From: Chondrilla cf. caribensis
Lineage: Eukaryota; Porifera; Demospongiae; Chondrillida; Chondrillidae
Assembly: GCA_964020155.1 (NCBI GenBank)
Contig: OZ026565.1
Location: 3,736,053-3,800,052 of the forward strand
Length of the DNA: 64,000 nucleotides
Direction of reading: 5' to 3'
Below, one piece after another: positions 1 to 23,535 of this stretch. Within the stretch, counting starts at the first letter, position 1. Every line of letters begins with the position of its first letter. The position numbers were made by a program, and so were the translations under genes. The notes beneath the pieces were generated by a model. It ran no database searches and was not told where the DNA came from. It saw only the letters and a list, made by a program, of their open reading frames with translations.

Positions 1-174
1 AGTAGAGAGACAAAGGGCTTTTTAGGTAGGAATACGATACATGCATGTACACCTCTTCGAATTGAAAAGATAAATGTACAAAAGTACAACTTGCTTAGCA
101 TGTACATTGATCAATACACGGACTGACACTTCATGCGGTACCTACATCATGTACATAATGCCAATTGGTACTGA

Positions 175-285
175 TAGCAAGTACAGTCACTGTACTTGCT
201 ATCTATCAATCAATTGCTGTAATTATATCTATTACTGGTACTTACTAAGCAAGTTACACTGAGTGTAACTTGCTTAGTAAGTACC
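175..285. repeat. Two adjacent perfect hairpins
   Basis: Two perfect inverted repeats lie close together. The first spans 175-201, with 12-bp arms (TAGCAAGTACAG) around TCA. The second spans 237-285, with 23-bp arms (237-259 and 263-285) around a 3-base loop (TGA). Related AGCAAGT and GTACTTA words recur to about position 450. They could be ends of a small foldback element or an RNA hairpin; no gene is recognisable nearby. Confidence 0.75.
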
Positions 286-1159
286 TTGGGTTAGTACACA
301 CTCATGGCTAGCACACACTCCTGGTTGGTGAGTACACTTCACTCAGTCCCCAGCTCATGTACATACACTATGTCAACCAGTACTGATAGCAAATAGGTAT
401 ATACCTCTGATAAGAAGTACGTTTGACACCCGTCCTAGGTTACTTAGCAAGTAGGAGTGTGTGTACAACAACATAAGAATATACTACATACATGCATCTG
501 GCTATAAACTTGCTACCAAGGTGCTCTAGTTCGCATGTATACGGATGTACAATACATACATTCATATATAAATACATGTGCCTGGCTATAAACTTGCTAT
601 GTATATGCTCCACTATGTACAGTACGTACATAGGCAGGTACGTATATGTTTAAATAAATGCCTAAGGATATCTTCTCACTGCGCATGCCACATATTCATG
701 AAATTTTCTAGAAGAGCAACAGTGCAGCGTATATGTTAGCATGTTGGCAAGGCGAGATTCACAAAGCAGCTCTGATGAGGGTAGAAACTCACATACACAA
801 GAGACACACACACCTAACAATCCAGACACCATAAGATCACTGGGTGTCAACACATACATTACATTATAATTGCATTACACTACACGACATACGTAACAGG
901 GTATGTTTCACACAATGACATGTTTTATGAAGTTGCTCCTACAGGCTGCTCAGGCTGTGAATAGAGCTTAGGGAAATAGAAATAATGTAGGAATCGAACA
1001 ATTAATGGACTCTCTTTGATAAAAGCAAAGGGCATATCTAACAGGACAAGGTACATGTGTACAGTACACACAGAGAAACAAGACGGGGCACACTACACAG
1101 TGACATATACAAAACGTAAGAATTGAGACACATACGCACAAAGGGCTGGAGTAAGTATT
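286..1159. other. Gene-free AT-rich sequence
   Basis: I see no gene here. The stretch holds short direct repeats (a GGCTATAAACTTGCTA word near 519 and again near 592) and many GTAC words. Open frames are short and of low complexity. Confidence 0.5.
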
Positions 1160-1369
1160 CGTTTTTCTTCGTTGGTGTCGCATTAGGATGACGGCACGCG
1201 CTTTCACGGGCAGAAAACGACGTCGGTACGGTCATTCGAGCGTCTGTGATGTAACAAGGGTGCAGCCGAAGAGCTAGTAATGCGCCCGCACGCGAACGAG
1301 TATACAAAATTATCCTGAGTGAGATCTCCGACCAGAAATTCCGTACGAAATGTGATCAGATGCCGGTAC

Positions 1370-1540
1370 ATAAGACAACTGTCTACACAGGTACTCTCCG
1401 TACTCCCTCCTACGTAACTCGTTAACGTCTTCCTTGTGTCGCGATGGGCCATATTGGCCTAAAATCAAGGCGCGTACTCTTTCTTTCGTAGACGATCGCG
1501 AATGAATTTCATCGAACGAATTTCGAATCATTTCGTCCAT
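1370..1540 (-). CDS. Possible first coding exon, unidentified charged protein
   Basis: On the minus strand an ATG at 1540 opens a 57-codon frame ending at 1370 before a GTACCGG that could be a splice donor. The peptide is hydrophilic and rich in Arg and Glu (for example RRREYGEYLCRQ), unlike the surrounding repeat-derived frames, and base composition is less repetitive here. The frame also continues past the donor to a stop near 1310, so an unspliced small ORF is possible. The upstream ATG at 1600 is in frame. I do not recognise the protein; coiled-coil cytoskeletal or centrosomal proteins often start this way, but that is a guess. The next exon would lie left of the window. Confidence 0.3.
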
Positions 1541-1549
1541 CGTTCCTTT

Positions 1550-2460
1550 TTCTCTCAGCAAAGTGACATCACAGTACGTGCGGCTTCGGGGCATACCCAA
1601 AGATTTAATAAGCGAAAGAGATTCCGATCGATTTCAGAACAAATGGGAAAATGATCGCGTCCAGTGTCCTGTACCACAAACACGCAAACATTTGAAGGAA
1701 AAACTTTGAAGAGTGCCAGCACGAACAAGAACTCCAAGTATAAGCTGTATGTGGTAGTGACCGGTAATCGACTAACAAAATGGCAAACCACTACACTAGA
1801 CTCGCCTTACTATCCGGCTGTAGAAACAGATAATTCCTTCAACTCGCTGTCCTTTGCGTCGAAATGTGGAATGAACTACTCTAGAACTTTAATCGAGCTC
1901 AGAATCACCTGCTGAAGAGTGACTGTAATTCGCAGGGAGGTACCTTTTGTCTGTTGTATTCCCTCGAGGAGTCCCCCTAACGGTCCCTTTTATTCGTGCG
2001 CATGCGCAGTAGCGACAGGAAGTATACATCAGAATTTAAATGAGCTGCATATGTACTCCGTACACTCCCGTATACCTGGCCCCACCCACCAAGATGGCTG
2101 GTCAATTAACAGCAGCAGTAGTTGCCTAGCACAGCAACAACACCTAACTCACGATATGAATTGTTCCTTATCCACAAGAAAACTCGGTGTTCGGTGCTAA
2201 AAGTGACATCGTCCGCTTGATTCAATTCGTTTGAAGCATATTGGTGAGTTCCTGTTGCAATCTTTCCGTCCATACCCACTCCAACAGTGGTACAAAGGTG
2301 GCTGGTTAATAAGGATTCTTCCTAGAATCTCTTTCGATGTTACACTCGCTTGTATGTCTCACACGTGCGCCTGTACCGCTATAACTTCGTGCTACTGTAA
2401 TTTAGTTGTTTTCAAGTATGGATTATCCGTAGTACAAAGTCTTTCCAACTGATTGAAGGA
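1550..2460. promoter_or_regulatory. Promoter-like region with NRF-1-type palindrome
   Basis: This low-repeat stretch lies between the possible minus-strand exon and the plus-strand TBATA-like gene. It contains TGCGCATGCGCA at 1997-2008, the palindromic NRF-1 recognition sequence common in metazoan constitutive promoters, and CCAAGATGGC near 2088, a YY1-type start-site element. This suggests a divergent promoter. The transcription start is inferred, and the first TBATA exon could include 5' UTR from here. Confidence 0.4.
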
Positions 2461-3216
2461 GATAGTCGGATATGAAGGGGAGAAGGGCATTGTTTTGTAC
2501 ACGTTTATCTGTGTTTCTTTCACTTGGAGCCCAATAGTAGTTCTCTAGTGGCCTCCTCATTCTAAATAGGTATACCTAACTTAACCTGACCATAGACACT
2601 CTAAACTGACCTAGCCTATTTATAAACTAAGCCTTGTTAGCATTGAGCTATGGGCAAGTGTCTGTTCATACCAAATATATGGAGATATCACCGAAAGGAA
2701 GGAATTTGAACCAATAACAAAGTGTTATGAGAGTTTTTGAGGTTGTCAATGCCAAGTTACCCACTAAACAAAGGGTTCCTAACCACCCACACAGCCTACA
2801 CTATGCTATCATGGGCTACTGTAACTCAATAAAAAACTGAAAATTATTAATAAGCAATCATATGCATACATAATATTATGGGTATGTGTGTATGCATAGT
2901 TTTTTTCATTCAGACCCAGAGTTAATTGTTGATGTGGTTTGTAATTTACGTACGTACGTATGTGTATAAAATCAATATTGCTTTATGTACATATGTATAC
3001 ACCTGTGTATTGTGAAGTTTGTAATACTGTTTGGATGTACGTATTGTACAATAGTTCTATATAATATGAATGCAAACATACTCACTTAATGGAACTCAAT
3101 GTCTAAATTGGTTACAATGTACGTACGTACGTATGTACATATACTCATAGACCAAATTATACTCCTGATTTACATTGATACACATGTGTGTCTGTGAATG
3201 ATCAAGTATGTGTGTG

Positions 3217-3396
3217 TAGAGAATACTCATTAATCCGCTGCAATTCGTTTTCAAAGAATGTGGTGGATTAATGAGTTTTTCGGCTTAACTGGATATTCAT
3301 TGGTACTTGTACATTATATTGGTACTGTGAAATTGTGGCAGATTAAAAAGGTTTGGCGGATAAGGTGGTGGTGGATTAACAAGAAATCACTGTATA
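3217..3396 (-). mobile_element. MITE, family M1 (about 178 bp, TIRs)
   Basis: This is a short non-coding element whose ends read (in the opposite orientation) CAGTGAATTCTTGTTAATCC and GGATTAACAAGTATTCACTG, i.e. terminal inverted repeats. The copy is reverse-oriented relative to the one at 4024-4204, and both share the internal AGTACCAATGAATATCCAGTTAA. TA at the ends suggests a Tc1/mariner/pogo-type origin. Confidence 0.7.
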
Positions 3397-3525
3397 TTGA
3401 TTTGTGAGTTTTCCTCAAACTCGACAAGTTCACTATCACTTTCTCCTTCCGCATCCGTTTTGAACTCTTAGCCCGGAAACCCCATTTTTGGCTATAATAG
3501 TATGTATACATACGTACATATGTAG

Positions 3526-3860
3526 TTGTGGTTATTTATCCTGATACGTACTATGTTCTTGTGTATGTGTGTATCTGCGTATTTGTACGTATGTACGTAC
3601 TTCAGTTCACACATTCATACATACGTACGTACGTGTGTGTGTGTGTGTGTTGTGTTTCAGTATATTAGGGAAGCACCTTATTTGATACATATGTACGTAT
3701 TTATCCTGATACGTACTATGTTCTTGTGTATGTGTGTATCTGCGTATTTGTATGTGCGTACTTCAGTTCACACATTCATACATACGTACGTACGTGTGTG
3801 TGTGTTGTGTTTCAGTATATTAGGGAAGTACCTTATTTGATACATACGTATGTACGTACA
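3526..3860 (+). repeat. Direct duplication of about 160 bp
   Basis: The sequence from TATTTATCCTGATACGTAC (about 3533) through AGGGAAGCACCTTATTTGATACATA is repeated immediately afterwards (about 3696-3850) with minor changes. The frames through it only spell GTAC-rich low-complexity sequence, so I do not call a gene. Confidence 0.65.
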
Positions 3861-3889
3861 TATGTACAAATACCTGGGGCATTCTTCAT

Positions 3890-4204
3890 TGACACATCCG
3901 TTTTCAAAACAAATGATGGGTTAACTGGATATTCATTAGTATTTGTATGCACGTATATTGTATTGTTACTGGAAAATTGTGGTGGATAAAAAGGTTTGTT
4001 GGGTAAATAAGAATTCACTGTATATACAGTGAATTCTTGTTAATCCGCCACTGCTTTATCCGCCAAACCTTTTAATTTGCCACAATTTCCCAGTACCAAT
4101 ATAATGTACAAGTACCAATGAATATCCAGTTAATCCGCCAAACTCGTTAGTCCACCATATTCTTTGAAAACAAATTACGCCGGGTTAACGAGTATTCTCT
4201 GTAC
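3890..4204. mobile_element. Inverted pair of M1 MITEs, back to back
   Basis: A partial reverse copy (about 3890-4023) abuts a full forward copy (4024-4204). They meet at the palindromic junction GAATTCACTGTATATACAGTGAATTC near 4011-4036. The left copy lacks the outer end. The pair could extrude a long hairpin. Confidence 0.7.
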
Positions 4205-4767
4205 GTGTGTATATTCCTTGATTTGATTGTGTACCTTCCTCCGTCCTGGCTCCCGGACATCCTGAAAATCAAGTAAAAGTGTGTCTTTTAAGAGGCTATA
4301 CAGTAGAACCGAGGGTGAAAATCTATTGGTTAGTGTGACTATCACATGTTTAAAGAGTTTGGTGAACTGAAAGCCACATAATCTACTCCACATCCTTTGT
4401 TGGTACAGCTGTAGCGAGGGTAAGATGATTGGTTAGTGTGACTATCACATGTTATACCTTCGAGGCACTAAAGTCAGCAATATCCATCATGAAACCACCA
4501 CTTCAATGAGGTCGTAGCACCAAAGGTACTTGCCCAAACCACAAACACTGATTCATTTGCCAATTGACACTGTATTACTAGTCTGAAGTGTAGCGCTTTC
4601 TGCACACGTCATTGTTTATCCTTGATTCTCCTTTCAAAAACCTTTTCCTGTCTGGTGACTGGTGAATGGCAGGATTAAATGAACCTTATGTTGGATGACT
4701 TCAGTGAAAGTGTTTACAATGTAATTAATCAATCACGTGTTTTGAGATGAAAATGAAATGTGTTTTC

Positions 4768-4770
<3 letters not shown>

Positions 4771-4829
<59 letters not shown>

Positions 4830-4844
4830 TGAATGTGAGTGAAT

Positions 4845-4888
<44 letters not shown>
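4771..4888 (+). repeat. (GT)n microsatellite
   Basis: Two nearly pure GT runs (4771-4827 and 4849-4888) are separated by GAGTGAATGTGAGTGAATGTGTAT. Long frames of Cys-Val or His-Thr on either strand are by-products of the repeat. Confidence 0.95.
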
Positions 4889-4890
<2 letters not shown>

Positions 4891-5099
4891 ATGTGCACAT
4901 GTGGTATGCAAGTGTGTGTTTGTATGAACATGTGTATACACGTACGTACGTACATACGTACATACGTACACAGCACACATGTACGTAGCAGTGAAATCCT
5001 TCCCATGCCACTGGGAAGTGTGCATAAGTGTCCACTCAGTCAGTTAACCATGCTACACCATTTTCATCTCTTCCTACGAAGGTCTTATTCTTTTTCAAA

Positions 5100-16518
<11,419 letters not shown>

Positions 16519-17083
16519 TCACACACTACTCAATCGCATGCCCTACATGTTCAGCATAGGAATAACCAATGTATGTGTGTCAGTTGTACATATGCCATAC
16601 TATACTGTGTACAGAGTGTAGTGTATATATTCAGCATATAACCAAGATGTATTAGTTTGTATGTACGTAATAACAGTGTGCATAGTCTTGAGGAGGCCAA
16701 ATTTGTCTTTGTGACTTCACCAAACCAGCATTTACAATCTATATGCAAGGTGTACGTACGTATGCGTGTATATTATGTGTGTAGTATGAATGAGATGTCT
16801 ATTATTATATGTATTACACAGAGCATTATATTATATAAATGAAATGTACTTATTTTTCTTTAGTTTGTGATGTACGGGTATAATTTTATGGGGGATCAGT
16901 AATATACAATGGATATAATATAATATGTATTCAATAATAGTGTTTATTTTGATTTCAGAGATGTACGTATTATTGCAATTCGTATACTATTATTATTTCA
17001 GTGTTAGAATAGAAGTAATCTTGACCTTTTATAGGCCCACATGCATACACTGTACCTCATATCCTATTGAATGAAATTACTAA

Positions 17084-17089
17084 AATAAA
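17084..17089 (+). terminator. Candidate poly(A) signal of the TBATA-like gene
   Basis: AATAAA lies about 570 bp after the stop codon, in AT-rich sequence. No closer canonical hexamer is obvious. Confidence 0.35.
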
Positions 17090-17394
17090 TGTAATTTTGT
17101 TTACATAATATATATATATAATATTATATAATATAATTATACGAAAAACATGCACATATAAACAACACATGCATATGTATATATACATTATATGTAAACA
17201 CACACACCTAGCTGCACATTAATGTGTACCTATATAATATGCACACTGCAAAGCATATATGTATATTTGTATATTACATTATGTACCTGCATTATTATAA
17301 TGTATATACGTAGCTGCATAAATATTTCAATTATATTATACAAACATGTATACAGATGTTATACATGTATAATATTATGTGTATGTATAGGAGA

Positions 17395-18775
17395 ATAGAT
17401 GCTAAGCACCTTAATTCTTGCATAACTCATGGGAGAGGGGGCATGTCAACTTGATATTTTTACCAGACCTAGCTGATGGCATGAACTAAAATTTAATGCT
17501 GGAACAATTTTCATCTCATCACATGCCCCGTAACCTAAACTACATTCAGAGGTGCTTAATAATTTTTTAATGTATGGGAGAGAATAGGAAATTATAATGC
17601 TAAGCACCTTTTTGCATAGCTCATAAGAGAGGGGGTGTCAATTTGACATTTTACAGTCCTTAGCTGATGGCATGAACTAAATGCTGAAACGATTCACATC
17701 TCTCTACGTGACTCCAAACCCCAGCTACATTTGGAGCTTAATATTATTATTTTCAATGTACGTGTCTGGGATAGTATAGGAAAGAAAATGCTAAGCACCT
17801 CTTTGCACAACTCATGGGAAAGTGAGTATGTCAACCTGATACTTTTACCAGACCTAGCTGGGAACATGCACTAACTTATGAAACAACAATGCCCATCTCC
17901 GTAGCTAACCCATAACCTCAGCTACATTCGGAGGTGCCTAATATTTTTTTCAATGCATTGGAGAGTATAGGAGAGGAAACGCTAAGCACCTTTTTGAATA
18001 GCTCATGGGAAAGTGGGTGTGTCAACCTGATATTTTTGCTAAACCTAACTGGGGATGCCAACTAACTTATGAAGCAGTTTCCATCCCCGTAGCTAACACA
18101 TAACCCCATCTACATTAAGAGGTGGTTAAAATAATATTATTGTTTCCAAGTATGGAAGAGTATAGTAAAAAACGCGATGCACATTTTTAAATAACTCATG
18201 GGAAAATGGGCGTGTAAACCTAATAATTTTATCAGACCTAGCTGGTGGTGTGAACTAACTTATGGAACAATTCCCATCTCAATAGGTGGCCCATAACCTC
18301 AGCTACATTTGGAGGTGTTTAATATTAATTTTTATAACGCATGGGAGAGTATAGGAGAGAAAACGCTAAGCACCTTTTGCATAACTAATGGGGGAGGTAG
18401 CGTGTCAACTTGATACTTTAGACAGACTTAGCTGGGGACATGAACTAACTTCTGAAACAATTCCCATCTCAATAGGTGACCCGTAACCCCGGCTACATTC
18501 GGAGGTGCTTAATACTTTTTCAGTGTATGGGAGAGTATAGGAGAGAAAACGCTAAGCACCTTTTTGCATAGCTCATGGGAGACGGGGCATGTCCAATTGA
18601 TAATTTAGACACACCTAGCTGGGAATGTGAACTAACTTCTGAAATAATTCCCATCTCAATAGGTGGTTCGTAACCCCAGCTTCTTTTGGAGGTGCTTAAT
18701 ATATATTTTTACAATGTATGGGAGAGTATAGGAGAGAAAATGCTAAGCACCTTTTTGCATAATATAATGGTATAA
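17395..18775 (+). repeat. Array of the 190-bp repeat R190, 8 units
   Basis: Diverged tandem units of about 185-195 bp begin with variants of GCTAAGCACCTTTTTGCATA at about 17400, 17598, 17789, 17980, 18175, 18363, 18550 and 18738. Each continues with TCATGGGA, GTGTCAAC, GACCTAGCTGG, CCATCTCAATAGGT, AGCTACATTCGGAGGTGCTTA and GGGAGAGTATAGGAGA. Units share no open frame. The same repeat forms a larger array at 30515-32935. Confidence 0.92.
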
Positions 18776-19039
18776 TAATAGTATGCAATGTGGTTGGCCA
18801 GACAACTCATTTCATTGTGATGGATTAGTGTACTAGATACTCAATAGTTAGCTCTGATGTCGTATGTGCATTGACATTGACCATTGATATGTTCGAGCAC
18901 CTACTAGTGTAGTGCACTCAATTAATAATTATTGATTGATTGATTGCCATGGTTGATATAATAAAAAGAAACAGTTATTCCTTAGAGAATAATATCTATA
19001 AAATAGGTAAATATATATATGCATATATTCTTAAAGTCT
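18776..19039. other. AT-rich spacer without a recognisable feature
   Basis: I see no gene, RNA or repeat unit in this stretch. Confidence 0.4.
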
Positions 19040-19600
19040 GATGAGTTGCATCTTGCAGGACCTCTCATCAAACTTGCACCTCTCTCTGCCACACTTCACA
19101 TGGACGGGGAGGTGCTTCATGCCCCAGGGACTGCATGCCAATTGTCAGCAATATATGTTTCAGCTTGCTGTTTCCTCACAGGTAGTCAAGTTGGCAACAT
19201 CAAGGAATTTGCCATCATAAGATAGTGGGGGGGTTGACTGGCTACTTGGAAGGTCCAAATTTCAGGGCCACGAACCATTACATCTGGCACACCGAGTATC
19301 ACAGGCGCCAGGCGCCAATGTGGGCAATGAATTGATAGCTTCTTCTGTCAGAGATGTTCAGACTTGCACATTGGTAATAATCAGAGCCAGCACATCAAAC
19401 AGCAGCATCCTCAACATGACAACAAGAGTCTCCCCGGTAGGGCCCGAAACCTGAACTAATGTAGCATGTATTGGACCCCACCTGTGCCGCATGTGCATAG
19501 TGTGTGCATAGGAGGGTGTGCAAGGCACAGTGTGTGCATAGTAAAGTGTATGCAGCGTAAAGGTAGTGGCATTTGTCTCAACTATGTATATACCAACATA
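19040..19600 (-). repeat. Dispersed repeat R2, degraded copy
   Basis: This is a direct paralogue of 20220-20830. Shared blocks include ACTTGCACCTCTCTCTGCCA, GACGGGGAGGTGC, CTGGCACACCGAGTATCACA, ACAAGAGTCTCCCCGGTAGG and GCAGCGTAAAGGTA. It has lost sequence relative to the second copy. The encoded product, if any, is not recognised. Confidence 0.75.
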
Positions 19601-20215
19601 TATATGCACCGCTGCATGGATTGATTACTCAATAATTATTATTGATTTTGAGTATTGTAGATGACATACATTTAGTGTCCAATGATTGTACATTTTGAGT
19701 AAGTATATATGAGAAGCACATTTAACATTGCTTCATGAGATGAGTCCGGATGGTGCAGTGCATGGGTAACTTGCACTAATGCAATTTTGCAATTGTCCAG
19801 AAGTAACATTTTCAATCCTTTTTATATGCAATCACGAAACAATACAATTATTATATTATATTATATTATATTATTCGGATTTACTTATATAAAAATATCC
19901 AAAGGCAATTATCTCAATGCACACATTGATGCAGTACATGGTGCTATTGCTAGTTTTATTAAGTAAATCACACAATATTATCTAATTATTGTATTGTTAC
20001 ATATAGCATGCAATGTCATTTCATTATTATTATTAAATAAATGCACATACAGTGTATGTCAAGCATTCAAATTTATAACAATTGATAGTACAGATTCAAG
20101 GAAACAGTTATGCTTTACGTACAATATGCTAATACATAAGGTAGTATATATATTATATTATATGTTTCTTGCAATCGAAGTCCGATAAGTTACTGTAACA
20201 CATCTTCCATGTCAT
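19601..20215. other. AT-rich spacer without a recognisable feature
   Basis: It contains a short TATAT/ATTAT run near 19848-19872. No gene is supported. Confidence 0.4.
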
Positions 20216-20219
20216 CTCA

Positions 20220-20884
20220 TTCGAACTTGCACCTCTCTCTGCCACACTTTACATGTGCCCAGGGCATCCGGCGAGGACGGGGAGGTGCCTCATGCCCCAC
20301 GGCCGAGGAGAACATGCCACTTGCCACCACGCCTCAGCTGCTGATGTCGTCGCACGTGTAGTCAACATCAAGCCATCATCCCATGGTATAGGGTGGTGGA
20401 CTGGCTTCTCGGGAGGTCCAGATTTCAGAGCCGTGATCTTTTACGTCTGGCACACCGAGTATCACGGGCACCAGTCACCGATGTGGTCCTTTGTGACTTG
20501 ATAGCTTCATGGGCCCGGAGACCCAAGAATCACGGATTTACCACCAATCCACGGACCAGAGGACAGATGAACTGACTTCACATCGGTAACCATCAGAGTC
20601 AGGCCGGCAGGACACACATCAAACAGCGCAGCAGCTTCCTCAACACGATGACAAGAGACTCCCCGGTAGGGCCCATAGCCTAAACTAGTGTAGCATGTCT
20701 GGACCCTACTATAGCCGCATGCGCATGCTGTGTGCATAGGAGGGTGTGTGCAAGGCGCAGTGTATGCATAGTAAAGTGTATGCAGCGTAAAGGTAATGGT
20801 GGCACGGCCTAACTTACGTGCGCCCGAATGCAATAATAAAGGTAAAAGGGTGGTGAGCAGAGAGCCGTGTGGTTCCGACAACAT
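20220..20884 (-). repeat. Dispersed repeat R2, fuller copy with a minus-strand open frame
   Basis: This copy is more complete and GC-richer than the one at 19040-19600. A minus-strand frame runs 20884-20507 (125 codons, non-ATG start) in the conserved part, but nothing in it is recognisable. It may be a fragment of a transposon lying left of the Ngaro element. Confidence 0.55.
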
Positions 20885-21215
20885 AGCCTTCTCAGGACCT
20901 ACTTACAGGACCCCTAGGGGAGACTAGCCGACCATGATCCCAGGCACCGCCCGCCTCTGAAGAGGACGGACGCCCAAACCTCGTCCGAGAACACTCGAGA
21001 GACCCGACGACTCACAGGAGACCGGGACGTGTGAACTCCATGCGTGATCAAACAGCGAACCGAAGAAGGAGAGGGTAGAACAGCTAACCACGCTTGCGCT
21101 CGGGGCACCCCCTCCAATTCGAATCCTCCAGCATCTGCAGCTTCCCCAGCACGGATCTACTCACAAAGAAAATGGACGCGCGACGTGATCTTTTATAGCG
21201 GTTCGTACTTCGGCG
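20885..21215 (-). promoter_or_regulatory. GC-rich segment with minus-strand TATA-like box
   Basis: Reading leftward from the retrotransposon, the minus strand has GCTATAAAAGATC at about 21187-21199, then GC-rich sequence continuing to a possible GTAAGT donor near 20903. This looks like a core promoter and first exon of something transcribed leftward into R2. It is either a host gene start or part of an older element; I cannot tell which. Confidence 0.3.
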
Positions 21216-21405
21216 AAATGTAGTTTAATGAAATTGAACGTAGTTAATGGCAGGGGCTTGTAATGGCTGACTTGCACCTGACTTCATTGTGATGACGTAT
21301 AGTTGGTTGGGCGCGTGCCCCACAGCGTGCCGCTGCGCATGCTCAGTTGCCTCCTCGTGTCGCGCGAAGCAAGTAGCACTGCCTTCAGCTCGTGTTTTTT
21401 TTTTT
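21216..21405 (+). repeat. Ngaro repeat A1
   Basis: The left half of the split direct repeat. It contains CTGCGCATGCTCAG (21332-21345), an NRF-1-like motif that may act as the element's promoter, and ends in an 11-base T run. Confidence 0.85.
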
Positions 21406-21469
21406 GTCACGGATTTGGCTTCATTCACCTCTCGATTCCTCGTAACCCGCTTTATTCGCCTCACTGGTT

Positions 21470-21904
21470 ATGGCTTCCGGCTCTGACTCGCCTACCGTCT
21501 CGACCTCCCTCGATGTTACAGGTTAGCCACTCTACCCGTCGTTTGCGTATATGGCCCTCGTCGCCGCCGCGTGAGGTCTCGGTTATATGTTAAACGGGCG
21601 ACGCTTCGCCTATTCGCTTTAATCTCGGTGCAATTCCAGGGTAGCATGCAGCCATGCTCCCCGGAAGTACCTTTCTGCCACCCCACTTTTATTCATTTAT
21701 TCACTTATTTGTTGTTTTATTAGAGTCTATGGTTTATCACTACGTTCATGTTTGTTGGTCGTATTTCTTGGCTCACCTCTCACAACAACCCAAGGGAAGG
21801 AACCCTCAAGTGCCGCAGCACTTTTTCTCAATACACATGCACGCAGCGCTGCATGAATCGCCCACTTATGTTTTAGGTACCTCGTTTTGTTTTTTGTTTT
21901 TTTG

Positions 21905-21938
<34 letters not shown>

Positions 21939-23054
21939 CTGTTTTTTTTTTTTTTTGTTTTTTTTGTTTTGTTTTGTTTTTTGTTTTTTTTCTATGGTAA
22001 GCTTATCATGGGTATGTTTCCATCGTGTTTCTTGGCTCACTCCACACAACATCAACCTGGGGGGGAGGAACCTTCAAGTGCCGCAGCACTCTCTCAATAT
22101 GCATGCAGCAGCGCTGCATAACTCACCCACGCTCTCTCTCAGCACCTGCTTACGTCCCCTGTAGGGCTTGCTGCACTCGCAAGGGGGACTCTTTCAGGGC
22201 AGCCCCCTACAGTGTCACTGGGGTTCCTGGCCCAAAGTCTCCAAGAGAGCACACGAACTGGCCAGCCCTCAGTGGTCTCGTCCCCACAGCATGGGGCTCA
22301 GCCATCTCTCACATCCAGCTTGGCCTTAACTTCCTCGCCATCCACCACCCCTGAGCATGGGGACAAGGGGGAGGACCCCAAGCTGCATCCCTTTAATAAC
22401 CCTAGCCTGCCACCAATCCCCACCCGCCTGCTTCGGGTGATTCAGACCGGGGGGTATGTCAACTTGAGCGAACTGCTCCCGGAGGCCCTGGCTGAAGCCT
22501 TCGACAAGCCACATAAGGAGGGTAAGGAGGAACCCTCTCGCAGGCAATTTGCAATCGAGGCCCCTCTGGATTGGGCTATGGCGTTTGCCACATTCGCAGC
22601 GGCGACTGCGCATTACCATCCAGAACGGGCTCCGTCCCTGCTGATATACTTCGGTATCATCATGCGCTTAGCCCGAGAGGGCGGAGCCAGGACTTGGCTT
22701 CGCTATGATCGGGCGTTCAGGCAGGCCGCCGCCATCAATCCCAGCCTCCCCTGGGACCGCCGGGAGCCAGATCTTTGGCTCGCTGCACTCTCCCAGGAGC
22801 CACAGCGCCCCGCAAACCCCCCACGTGCAGTTGGTCTCTCTGACATTCCGGGGGGCAACAAGAGGGCACCCCACCACCTCACCATCTGCCACCGATTTAA
22901 TAAGCGGGAGTGCAACCGAGCCTCCTGCCGGTTCACTCACAAGTGTCTCGCTTGCCAGAGCCCCAGTCATCCGGCACTGGACTGCCCCATCCTCCAACCC
23001 AGGAGAGATAAACCCGGCAACCAAGGTAAAGAGGACCGTCAGGGCAGCCTCTGA
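21470..23054 (+). CDS. Ngaro Gag-like protein, probably spliced
   Basis: The main open frame is in phase with codons from 22143 to the TGA at 23052, but it has no ATG at its start (the first start-like codon is GTG at 22212). An ATG at 21470 opens a 17-codon leader ending at ACAG|GTTAGC. Joining 21470-21521 to 22165 (acceptor CCCCTGTAG) is phase-correct. The C-terminal part has a C-x7-C-x4-C-x3-H finger (CHRFNKRECNRASC..H) followed by a C-x2-C-x4-H-x4-C knuckle (CLACQSPSHPALDC), as in DIRS/Ngaro Gag. It is expected to bind element RNA and form particles. The leader exon and intron 21522-22164 are inferred. Confidence 0.7.
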
Positions 23055-23535
23055 GCCCCACATGACCATTAACCAACTGCTCCTGATAGGTCACTTGCAA
23101 GTACACTAACCTCACATCTATATCTCTGTAATTCATATGGTATTATATTGGTTCAGGGGCGTATTCCGGTTAATTATTGCTCATTCGATGTTTGCATGAT
23201 AATTGATCATTTTATACTTTCCACATTCATGCACCTTAGTGGCCCCCAACGGGGACCAGAGCTCGGTTGGCAAATAATCACGCGGGGTGGAGGCAGGAGC
23301 CTCTCCCGGCACTGTGGTGGAGGCCTCATCCAGCCAGTGGCCCACATGAGCGCCCACGTGATGGTCCACCTCTGGGACAACGGCCCGGATACCTGGGTGC
23401 TGTTACCATAGGGCACTGGGATGATCTCAGTCCTCAGGCACGCTGGCGCACCATAGCTGGACAATGGGGGCACTTAGGGGTGCTATATCTCTTAAGGGCA
23501 GAGAGTTTTGTCATTGCTGCCCCTTTTACCCACAG
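23026..23535 (+). other. Candidate intron joining Gag to RT
   Basis: The donor CCAAG|GTAAAG at 23025/23026 and acceptor CCTTTTACCCACAG at 23535 both match consensus. Removing 510 bases joins phase 1 to phase 1 and fuses Gag in frame with the RT-RNase H frame, which otherwise lacks a usable ATG. This is inference from sequence only. Confidence 0.5.

Noticed and set aside
17395..18775. R190 units as possible tRNA or 5S-like RNA genes
   Set aside because: I could fold no cloverleaf or find A/B boxes consistent across units, and unit length and divergence fit satellite DNA.
21654..22121. 155-codon open frame (starts MLPGSTFLPP)
   Set aside because: It runs through T-rich and GT-rich low-complexity sequence inside the predicted first intron of the Ngaro element.
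22326..23069. Minus-strand open frames of 77-133 codons within the Gag region
   Set aside because: They are antisense shadows of the zinc-finger Gag frame, whose Cys/His motifs identify the real strand.
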